A stretch of 7,097 bases of DNA from DATAYF01 sp036272735. GTDB lineage: Bacteria > Chloroflexota > Ktedonobacteria > Ktedonobacterales > Ktedonobacteraceae. Location: assembly GCA_036272735.1 (NCBI GenBank), contig DATAYF010000545.1, positions 1-7,097 on the forward strand, read 5' to 3'. Every line of letters begins with the position of its first letter. Position 1 is the stretch's first letter. Positions 1 through 4,881 of the stretch are shown one piece after another. The notes beneath the pieces are model-generated. The model was not told the DNA's origin. It saw only the letters and a program-made list of their open reading frames with translations, and did not search any database. A program made the translations under genes and the position numbers.

Positions 1-596
1 ATGATAGCAATCGTCTGACCAGCTCCGTTGCCAGTGGTCGGAAAATTGTAGAGGGTCGAAAGCTGTGGAGGAGTATATACAATGTTGGCCACTTCGGCAT
101 AGTGGATATGGGCACGTGCTTGTGGGCGGTTATCGATCCCCAAAACACCGGTGATGAGTGGCGCGATATCAGCCGGTACGGTAAGCGGTCCCGTGCGCCC
201 GCGATATGTCTGTTGCTGCTGCGTATAGCGCTGAATCTGCGTACCAAAAGCAGCACCGACCGCCTGCGCGCTACCAGAGAGGACCACCACCCGGCGCACA
301 GCATTTGCTTCGATAACTATCAGGTTGTGCGCTAGCGCAAAGCGCTCAACGCGCGCGATATCGTCGCTGCTGGCACTATAACGAGCCGCGTACTCTTCAC
401 GCGAGAGCGGTTGCTGCTGGTTCACAACGCGATCCTGAATATCCTGTGCAAGGTCACTCCCGGCGGGAGCACGCAGGTAGACGCTGACCTCAAAACGCTC
501 GTTCGGATCAACTGGGCCAGTAACTTGCGCCCCTACGATGGGCTGACGTTCACTTCCAGGGAGTGCTACACGTGGCTGCGAATTTTGATTTGTCAT
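1..596 (-). CDS. S53 family (sedolisin/kumamolisin-type) serine-carboxyl peptidase, 5' part only
   Basis: Partial gene: 198 complete codons from an ATG at 594-596, read leftward off the window edge without a stop. Residues about 10-160 match the pro-kumamolisin activation domain, including LPGSERQPIVGAQVTGPVD near the start, a FEVSVYLR strand at 35-42, REEYAARY at 66-73, and a region near 105-125 (VVLSGSAQAVGAAFGTQIQ). The segment YTPPQLSTLYNFPTTGNGAG at 174-193, followed by QTIAI, is the usual opening of the sedolisin catalytic domain. Family members are acid-active endopeptidases with a Ser-Glu-Asp triad, made as zymogens whose pro-domain is removed by self-cleavage. The triad lies outside this window, so activity cannot be judged. 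The N-terminus is hydrophilic and shows no signal peptide; some kumamolisin precursors also lack an obvious one. A Shine-Dalgarno AGGGAGA sits 7 nt before the ATG. The gene diverges from the transporter to its right. Confidence 0.9.
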   Translation of the reverse strand, partial: MTNQNSQPRVALPGSERQPIVGAQVTGPVDPNERFEVSVYLRAPAGSDLAQDIQDRVVNQQQPLSREEYAARYSASSDDIARVERFALAHNLIVIEANAVRRVVVLSGSAQAVGAAFGTQIQRYTQQQQTYRGRTGPLTVPADIAPLITGVLGIDNRPQARAHIHYAEVANIVYTPPQLSTLYNFPTTGNGAGQTIAI

Positions 597-603
597 ACTT
601 TTT

Positions 604-610
604 TCTCCCT
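604..610 (-). promoter_or_regulatory. Ribosome binding site of the S53 peptidase gene
   Basis: On the minus strand this reads AGGGAGA and lies 7 nt before the ATG at 594-596. It fixes the start used for the peptidase. No other in-frame start nearby has a comparable purine tract. Confidence 0.75.
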
Positions 611-647
611 TTATGCTATTTACAACGATTATGTGCTATGTTGCTTC

Positions 648-677
648 ATTGTAGAACAATCCAGCATTGATATGCAA
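648..677 (-). promoter_or_regulatory. Candidate sigma-70-type promoter for the S53 peptidase gene
   Basis: On the minus strand there is a -35-like TTGCAT (672-677), an 18-bp spacer, and a -10-like TACAAT (648-653). Transcription would start near 641, leaving a leader of about 45 nt that contains the ribosome binding site. Each hexamer is close to the bacterial consensus. This is motif reading only, with no experimental support. Confidence 0.5.
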
Positions 678-746
678 GTGAGAAACGCTATAAAGACTCT
701 TCGTATTTTTAACGTCACAAGGCAAAATTTGTTATACAGCAAAAAA

Positions 747-776
747 TTGACATTTGCCGACATCATTGCGTATCAT
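747..776 (+). promoter_or_regulatory. Candidate rightward promoter, distal to the transporter gene
   Basis: A perfect -35 hexamer TTGACA (747-752) is followed after 18 bp by TATCAT (771-776), five of six matches to the -10 consensus. Transcription would begin near 783, almost 300 nt before the transporter start. The transcript would therefore have a long leader or represent a separate short RNA. Confidence 0.45.
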
Positions 777-854
777 ATTTATGTAAAGCTCTTCAGGTTG
801 GAGAATGAAGCGAAGCATTTCCAGTGCTCTGTAGAAAGGATGTATTGATCGTGG

Positions 855-883
855 TTGATCGCGTATTTTACTGTTCCTATGCT
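855..883 (+). promoter_or_regulatory. Candidate rightward promoter, proximal to the transporter gene
   Basis: TTGATC (855-860), a 17-bp spacer and TATGCT (878-883) form a moderate sigma-70-type promoter. It lies nearer to the transporter start at 1076 than the motif at 747-776 but matches the consensus less well at -35. Which of the two is used cannot be decided from the sequence. Confidence 0.35.
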
Positions 884-1058
884 ATTTTACCCCCGCCTCC
901 CGTCGCCTCCCACTAGCCAGGGCAGGTAGAACGGTGTAACTCTCCATATAACGCACGCTCTTCGAGGCTTGTGTTGGGTTCATGCTTCTTTCGTCTCTCT
1001 TTCGTAGACTTCCATCCTGCCCTCACTGCATATTCCATTCGTTTACACATTTGCACTT

Positions 1059-1068
1059 GGGGAAAGGA
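1059..1068 (+). promoter_or_regulatory. Ribosome binding site that sets the transporter start
   Basis: GGGGAAAGGA ends 7 nt before the ATG at 1076. The same frame stays open upstream to a GTG at 971, but that start has no purine tract and would add 35 residues unlike any transporter N-terminus, so the ATG at 1076 is preferred. Confidence 0.8.
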
Positions 1069-1075
1069 TATCTTC

Positions 1076-1975
1076 ATGTTCTCTCGGAACACGACTCGCC
1101 GCGACTTTTTGTTCGTTGTGTGCGCCTCTCTGTCCTGGGGCACGGTTGGTATTGCTAATCAAGCCATCTATGCGCACAGTACAACGAATGCTCTGTCACT
1201 GGCTTTCTTGCGCCTGGTTATTGCGGCCCCGCTTTTTTTGCTCGCCGGTTGGATCGTCCTCGGTCGTCGTCTCTTCCAAATCAAGCGTCGGGATACAGGG
1301 GTGATGGTGCTCATGGGCGGTTTGCAAGCACTGTACCAGACCTGTTACAGTGCAGCTATCCCCTACGCTGGCGTGACCGTCTCGACACTCGTTGCCCTGT
1401 GTGTCGCTCCGGTGATTGTTGCGCTCTATTCTACCTTCATGACACGGGAGCGCCTGACGCCAATAACGCTGCTGGCTCTGCTTGGTGGTCTGGGTGGTAC
1501 GATCCTTCTGGTCGCGGCTCGTTCTCATGCGAGTGAGGAAAGTGTCTCGCTCCTCGGGGTATTGCTCGCGTTGCTCGCGGCTTCTGGCTATGCCGGCTTT
1601 ATCCTCTGTGGACGATTGCTTACCAGCCACTATCATCCCTTACATATCAATGCCGTGGCGTTCGGGACAGGAGCATTGCTGCTTCTTTTCTTCGCCTCAT
1701 CAGGCAGGTTGGTGATCGTATATCCTGTGGGGGATTGGCTCATTTTGCTCTATCTGGGATGTGTGCCTACGGCTCTGGCATATGGGCTCTTTCAGGTCGG
1801 CATGCGCTCACTCACTGCAACCGTGGTGAGTATTGTGACGCTCTGTGAGCCTTTAACGGCCGCTGTGCTCGCGTGGATATTCTTTCGAGAGGAACTGAGT
1901 CCGCTCGGCCTGCTGGGCGCACTACTTTTACTCGGAGCTATGGCGCTAATACTGCTTGCGCCCCCGAAGAAGTAA
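1076..1975 (+). CDS. EamA/DMT-family transporter
   Basis: 299 residues, the normal length for a ten-helix drug/metabolite transporter (DMT superfamily, EamA family) of the cytoplasmic membrane. Two homologous EamA halves are visible. The first spans about residues 11-147, with SWGTVGIANQA at 20-30, the helix-loop AIPYAGVTVSTLVALCVAPV at 94-113 and RERL at 124-127. The second spans about 158-296, with PTALAYGLFQVGMRSLTATV at 231-250, the conserved EP pair at 258-259, and FFREELS at 269-275. The C-terminus is a short basic PPKK tail. Family members export or import amino acids, metabolites or drugs; the substrate cannot be read from sequence. It appears to be transcribed alone, with a long upstream region and a hairpin after its stop. 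The start is set by a strong Shine-Dalgarno at 1059-1068. Confidence 0.9.
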   Translation: MFSRNTTRRDFLFVVCASLSWGTVGIANQAIYAHSTTNALSLAFLRLVIAAPLFLLAGWIVLGRRLFQIKRRDTGVMVLMGGLQALYQTCYSAAIPYAGVTVSTLVALCVAPVIVALYSTFMTRERLTPITLLALLGGLGGTILLVAARSHASEESVSLLGVLLALLAASGYAGFILCGRLLTSHYHPLHINAVAFGTGALLLLFFASSGRLVIVYPVGDWLILLYLGCVPTALAYGLFQVGMRSLTATVVSIVTLCEPLTAAVLAWIFFREELSPLGLLGALLLLGAMALILLAPPKK

Positions 1976-1985
1976 AAGGCCGCCA

Positions 1986-2057
1986 ACAAAAGATACAGAG
2001 ATGGATACCGCTGGATTGACCAGGTAATCAATACCCATCTGTGTGTGTATCTTTTGT
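1986..2057 (+). terminator. Imperfect long hairpin after the transporter gene, possible terminator
   Basis: A perfect 12-bp outer stem pairs 1986-1997 (ACAAAAGATACA) with 2046-2057. It continues inward, after an asymmetric bulge, as AGATGG (1999-2004) with CCATCT (2035-2040), and a small CTGG/CCAG hairpin sits at the tip. It starts 11 nt after the transporter stop and ends 10 nt before the -35 box of the next gene. The only T-run (CTTTT) lies inside the 3' arm rather than after it, so it is not a textbook rho-independent terminator. Confidence 0.45.
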
Positions 2058-2066
2058 ACGTTAACC

Positions 2067-2095
2067 TTGACAGAAACCGGTTTCTGGGTTATGTT
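2067..2095 (+). promoter_or_regulatory. Promoter of the LacI-family regulator gene
   Basis: A perfect -35 TTGACA (2067-2072), a 17-bp spacer and a -10-like TATGTT (2090-2095). Transcription is expected near 2102, giving a leader of about 90 nt before the ATG at 2192. The spacer is almost entirely filled by the palindrome at 2071-2086, so a protein bound there would block RNA polymerase directly. Confidence 0.6.
2071..2086. promoter_or_regulatory. Perfect 16-bp palindromic LacI-type operator
   Basis: CAGAAACCGGTTTCTG is identical to its reverse complement and has a central CG, the hallmark of operators bound by LacI/GalR-family dimers, whose hinge-helix leucines insert at that step. It overlaps the end of the -35 box and most of the spacer of the regulator's own promoter. 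Autorepression by the downstream LacI-family protein is the simplest reading. I found no second copy of this sequence in the window. Confidence 0.7.
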
Positions 2096-2180
2096 TGCTA
2101 ATGAAAGTGATTCAGTGGACGTTACGGGTATTGTTGGCACTGAAGCCAGGTCTATTTTGTTTCGCTTAATGCAATGGTGC

Positions 2181-2185
2181 AGGGG
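2181..2185 (+). promoter_or_regulatory. Ribosome binding site that selects the inner start of the regulator
   Basis: AGGGG lies 6 nt before the ATG at 2192. An in-frame ATG six codons earlier (2174) is preceded by TTCGCTTAATGCA, which has no Shine-Dalgarno, so 2192 is the better start. Confidence 0.65.
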
Positions 2186-2191
2186 TACGAC

Positions 2192-3256
2192 ATGCAAGAA
2201 AAGCTGACCATCCAGGATGTAGCTCGCCTGGCAGGGGTTTCCAAAGCAACTGTCTCGCGGGTTTTGAACCACAATCCATCGGTGAACGCGGCACTGCGTG
2301 AGCGCGTGATGCGTGTCGTGCAAGAATATGATTTTGTCCCCAACGTCATCGCAACCAACCTGGCTGGTGGGCGCACACGACTGATTGGCGTGCTGACCCC
2401 GCCGTTGAACTGGCCCGCGATCCCTGAAATTTTGCGGGGCGTTGCCGAATACATCGATACTACCGCATACGAAATCGTCCTTTATAGCATTGGTATCGAA
2501 CGCAATCACTCCGACGTGCTCGACCGTATCCTGGTATTACGCATGGTATCGGGTCTGCTGGCAATTTTGCCTGGCGAGCTTTCGCGCCACCTTACCGAGC
2601 GCTTCCACGAGGGGCTCCCGTTGGTAATGATCGACGACCAGGAAGCGCCAGGCAGTATGCCCTGGGTTGGTGTCGATAACGTCGCCGGCGCCTACGAGGC
2701 TACACGACACCTGCTGGAGCTTGGGCACAGGCGCATTGCTCATATCATGGGACCCCAGACCTACTATTGTGCCGCGGAACGCTACCAGGGCTATTGCCAG
2801 GCTCTACAAGATGCTGGCATCGCCCCCGATCCCACACTCCTTTTGCGGGGGGAGTTCGAGATTACCAGTGGACGCCAGTGTGCTACAGAGCTGTTCTCAC
2901 GCGACAAAGCGTCCTGGCCCAGCGCTATTTTTGCTGCCAACGACCAGATGGCGTACGGTATCCTGGAGGTGGCAGAGCAACAAGGTATACGTGTGCCACA
3001 AGATGTGTCGGTCGTCGGCTTTGATGACAATCTGCTCTCGAACCATATGCTGCCTCCACTTACCACCATCCACCAACCATTTGCCGAGATAGGAAGCAAG
3101 GCGAGCGAAATTCTTTTAACGATGGTTGATCCAGGCCAGCGTACTCATACAGTGCAGCAACACATACCAGATCATCCTACCCGTGTTCAACTTCCGACCA
3201 GTCTGGTCGTCCGAGCATCGAGCGGCGTGCCCCGCTCGCTCCCGATCAGCACGTAG
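2192..3256 (+). CDS. LacI/GalR-family transcriptional regulator
   Basis: 354 residues, within the usual 330-360 for the family. The N-terminal helix-turn-helix is at about 5-27 (LTIQDVARLAGVSKATVSRV and on), with SKATVSRVL as recognition helix. The hinge segment VPNVIATNLAGG at 49-60 carries the L57-A58 pair expected of proteins that bind central-CG operators. The remaining residues form a periplasmic-binding-protein-like effector domain: IGVLTPP near 65, GLPLVMIDDQ at 141-150, GVDN at 160-163, HLLELGHRRIAHI at 173-185, FAANDQMAYG at 247-256 and VSVVGFDDN at 272-280. Members usually sense sugars and repress catabolic genes, acting as DNA-bound dimers in the cytoplasm. A matching palindrome in its own promoter suggests autoregulation. 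The glucanase gene lies 121 bp downstream in the same direction, making a glucan-derived sugar a reasonable but unproven effector. The last 14 residues or so are probably disordered. Confidence 0.93.
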   Translation: MQEKLTIQDVARLAGVSKATVSRVLNHNPSVNAALRERVMRVVQEYDFVPNVIATNLAGGRTRLIGVLTPPLNWPAIPEILRGVAEYIDTTAYEIVLYSIGIERNHSDVLDRILVLRMVSGLLAILPGELSRHLTERFHEGLPLVMIDDQEAPGSMPWVGVDNVAGAYEATRHLLELGHRRIAHIMGPQTYYCAAERYQGYCQALQDAGIAPDPTLLLRGEFEITSGRQCATELFSRDKASWPSAIFAANDQMAYGILEVAEQQGIRVPQDVSVVGFDDNLLSNHMLPPLTTIHQPFAEIGSKASEILLTMVDPGQRTHTVQQHIPDHPTRVQLPTSLVVRASSGVPRSLPIST

Positions 3257-3292
3257 AGCCGTTTATAGCTGCTCTCAGGTTTACAATATATC

Positions 3293-3322
3293 TTGTCATT
3301 TTTGAGTGACAGACCAAATACT
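3293..3322 (+). promoter_or_regulatory. Weak candidate promoter for the glucanase, with TGTCA/TGACA motifs
   Basis: TTGTCA (3293-3298), an 18-bp spacer and AATACT (3317-3322) form a moderate promoter; the -10 matches only four of six positions. TGTCA or its complement occurs at 3294-3298, 3307-3311 and 3333-3337. The last two extend to a 7-bp inverted repeat GTGACAG (3306-3312) and CTGTCAC (3332-3338). These could bind a regulator, but chance is not excluded. No copy of the CAGAAACCGGTTTCTG operator is present here, and no clear terminator follows the regulator gene, so read-through from it is also possible. Confidence 0.35.
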
Positions 3323-3361
3323 GTCGTCAGGCTGTCACGTCGTACTGTTGAGATTAGCGGC

Positions 3362-3368
3362 AAGGAGG
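3362..3368 (+). promoter_or_regulatory. Strong ribosome binding site that sets the glucanase start
   Basis: AAGGAGG, close to the ideal anti-16S complement, lies 9 nt before the ATG at 3378. The open frame reaches back to a GTG at 3306, but that start has no such site and would place 24 extra residues before the signal peptide. Confidence 0.8.
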
Positions 3369-3377
3369 GAGCTATCA

Positions 3378-4691
3378 ATGCAGATGTTTTCGCACACAGA
3401 CCCGGCTGGTAATGCTAACCAGCCACAACACAAACGACCAGTCCTATGGTTCGCAACCCTGCTGGTCATCGGGTCGCTGGTTCTGGCGGCGCTGAGTTTC
3501 ATGCCTCTGGGCAAAACGTCCACGGCCAGGGCGGCCAATAGAGCTAGTAGCGCTAACGTCACCTGGAATCAGATTTGGAGCGATGAATTCAATGGATCAG
3601 GTGGAACTGGCGTCAATACCAATAACTGGCTGTACGACACCGGTACGGGTTATCCCGGAGGTCCGGGCGGCTGGGGCACCGGCGAGGTCGAGACGATGAC
3701 GAACAGCACGTCTAATGTCTATCAGGACGGCAACGGTCATCTCGCGATTAATCCAATCCGCGATGGGAACGGGAATTGGACCTCGGGACGCATCGAGACG
3801 CAGCGTACGGACTTCGCGGCTCCGGCGGGCGGTGAGATGGCTGTCGAGGCGTCGATCCAGATGCCCAACGTCACGGGTGCTGCTGCTCAGGGCTACTGGC
3901 CCGCGTTCTGGATGCTTGGCTCGGCATTTCGTTGCAATTATAACAACTGGCCGGGTATCGGCGAGATCGACACCATGGAGAATGTCAACGGCACCAATAG
4001 GGAGTATGGCACGCTGCACTGTGGCGTTAATCCTGGTGGCCCATGTAACGAGACGACAGGTCGCGGTGGCAGCCAGGCTTGTTCATCGACGACCTGCCAG
4101 GCTGGATTTCACACCTATCGCGTAGAGGTTGACAGAAGCAGCTCACCCGAGCAGATCCGCTGGTACCTGGATGGTGTGCAATTCTGGCAAGTCTCCTCTA
4201 ACGATCCAGGGATGGATGCCACGACGTGGGCCAACGCGGTCGATCACGGGTTCTTCGTGATCCTCAACGTTGCCATGGGCGGGGGCTGGCCTGGCAATCC
4301 ATCGGCTAGCACTGCTTCTGGTGTACCGATGCTTGTTGACTACGTGCGCGTCTACACGACGAGCGGTTCTACCCCGCCGCCCACACCTACCCCTACACCA
4401 ACGTCTGGCTGCACCTCAGGTAACTTCGCACAGGGCGTGGTGAACTCCGGTTCAAACACAGCTTTGCCCTGGTTCCAGCTCTGCAATGCAACGGCCGGAT
4501 ATGTGATCCTGCATTATAACCTCCCAGGGAATGCACAGCAGAATGTGTATATGAGCTATAACAATGCCACATCGCGCTGGGAATATAATGTGGGCGGCAT
4601 GAGTCCAGGCGAGACGATGCAATACTCGTTCACCTACCAGGAGAATGGTCTCCAGTACGACACCGGCTCGTACTCGTGGACACACCCGTAG
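3378..4691 (+). CDS. Secreted GH16 endo-beta-1,3(4)-glucanase with C-terminal CBM56-like domain
   Basis: 437 residues. A basic N-region ends at K19-R20, followed by a hydrophobic segment at about 21-42. A likely signal-peptidase site (A50-R-A52) then precedes a GH16 catalytic domain at about 62-328. Its active-site motif GEIDTMEN (195-202) has the ExDxxE pattern, with E196 as nucleophile, E201 as acid/base and D198 between them. Other GH16 marks are WSDEFNG at 67-73, WGTGEVE at 99-105, YWPAFWML at 173-180, FHTYRVEV at 244-251 and NVAMGGGWPG at 297-306. A linker PPPTPTPTPTP (333-341 and on) leads to a domain at about 345-437 that resembles CBM56 beta-1,3-glucan-binding modules (VILHYN, WEYNVGGMSPGETMQYSFTY, LQYDTGSYSW). 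Laminarin-like or fungal-wall beta-1,3-glucan is the likely substrate; lichenan is possible. Cysteines at 186, 215, 223, 235 and 240, and at 345 and 369, could form disulfides outside the cell. The exact subfamily is not determinable by eye. Confidence 0.93.
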   Translation: MQMFSHTDPAGNANQPQHKRPVLWFATLLVIGSLVLAALSFMPLGKTSTARAANRASSANVTWNQIWSDEFNGSGGTGVNTNNWLYDTGTGYPGGPGGWGTGEVETMTNSTSNVYQDGNGHLAINPIRDGNGNWTSGRIETQRTDFAAPAGGEMAVEASIQMPNVTGAAAQGYWPAFWMLGSAFRCNYNNWPGIGEIDTMENVNGTNREYGTLHCGVNPGGPCNETTGRGGSQACSSTTCQAGFHTYRVEVDRSSSPEQIRWYLDGVQFWQVSSNDPGMDATTWANAVDHGFFVILNVAMGGGWPGNPSASTASGVPMLVDYVRVYTTSGSTPPPTPTPTPTSGCTSGNFAQGVVNSGSNTALPWFQLCNATAGYVILHYNLPGNAQQNVYMSYNNATSRWEYNVGGMSPGETMQYSFTYQENGLQYDTGSYSWTHP

Positions 4692-4719
4692 TGATGCAGA
4701 TTTTCAACCTGTAGTAAGA

Positions 4720-4780
4720 TGTATCAGATAGAAATACGTGTATGTGCCCGGAGAACATACACGTATTTCTATCTGATACA
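4720..4780. repeat. Perfect 26-bp inverted repeat with 9-nt loop
   Basis: The arms 4720-4745 and 4755-4780 are exact reverse complements around the loop GCCCGGAGA (4746-4754). The structure begins 28 nt after the glucanase stop and ends 40 nt before the -35 box of the next promoter. Neither strand has a T-tract after the stem, so it is not a standard rho-independent terminator, although such a stable stem could stop or protect a transcript. It has no coding content. Confidence 0.8.
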
Positions 4781-4820
4781 CATCGTGCATGATAAGGTAT
4801 CCCCCAAAGGAGTTCCTTGC

Positions 4821-4850
4821 TTGCATTTCTGCCGGGCTTCCCCGTATACT
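4821..4850 (+). promoter_or_regulatory. Promoter of the MurJ-like gene
   Basis: TTGCAT (4821-4826), an 18-bp spacer and TATACT (4845-4850), the latter matching five of six -10 positions. Transcription would start near 4857, leaving a short leader of about 25 nt that contains the ribosome binding site. Its position downstream of the inverted repeat indicates that the gene is transcribed independently of the glucanase. Confidence 0.6.
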
Positions 4851-4871
4851 ACACAGGATAGTTTTGTATAG

Positions 4872-4877
4872 AAGGGA
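4872..4877 (+). promoter_or_regulatory. Ribosome binding site that sets the MurJ-like start
   Basis: AAGGGA lies 4 nt before the ATG at 4882. The frame is open upstream to an ATG at 4789, but that start lies before the candidate promoter at 4821-4850 and has no purine tract, so it is rejected. Confidence 0.65.
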
Positions 4878-4881
4878 TAGT

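Larger units (their letters stand above)
597..1075. other. Divergent intergenic region between peptidase and transporter genes
   Basis: About 480 bp with no convincing gene. The left part (600-800) is AT-rich and holds a leftward promoter-like motif for the peptidase and a rightward one at 747-776. The right part has a second rightward motif at 855-883, then a C-rich stretch near 890-920 in which CGCCTCC occurs twice. The open frames that cross this region in either direction have no ribosome binding site and overlap real genes. A 23-codon frame starting with TTG at 845 and ending with TAG at 914-916 follows AAAGGA at 835-840, but it is too short and generic to call. The size leaves room for a small RNA or a regulated leader, neither of which is shown by the sequence. 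Confidence 0.6.

Noticed and set aside
411..848. Open frame of 145 codons on the plus strand
   Set aside because: Its first part lies antisense to the S53 peptidase and the rest runs through AT-rich promoter DNA. It has no ribosome binding site, and its composition is unlike a folded protein.
845..916. 23-codon TTG-initiated frame with AAAGGA upstream
   Set aside because: The start is TTG and the peptide resembles no known leader. A frame of this length is expected by chance, and a candidate promoter overlaps it.
1077..1091. TGTTC/GAACA inverted repeat at the transporter start
   Set aside because: Only 5 bp in each arm, lying within coding sequence just after the start codon; readily explained by chance.
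913..1143. Minus-strand frame of 76 codons crossing the transporter start
   Set aside because: It overlaps the strong Shine-Dalgarno and N-terminus of the transporter gene, is highly basic in the manner of antisense shadows, and has no start signal.
3219..3238. 7-bp hairpin CGAGCGG/CCGCTCG near the end of the regulator gene
   Set aside because: It lies within coding sequence and has no following T-tract, so a terminator call is not justified.
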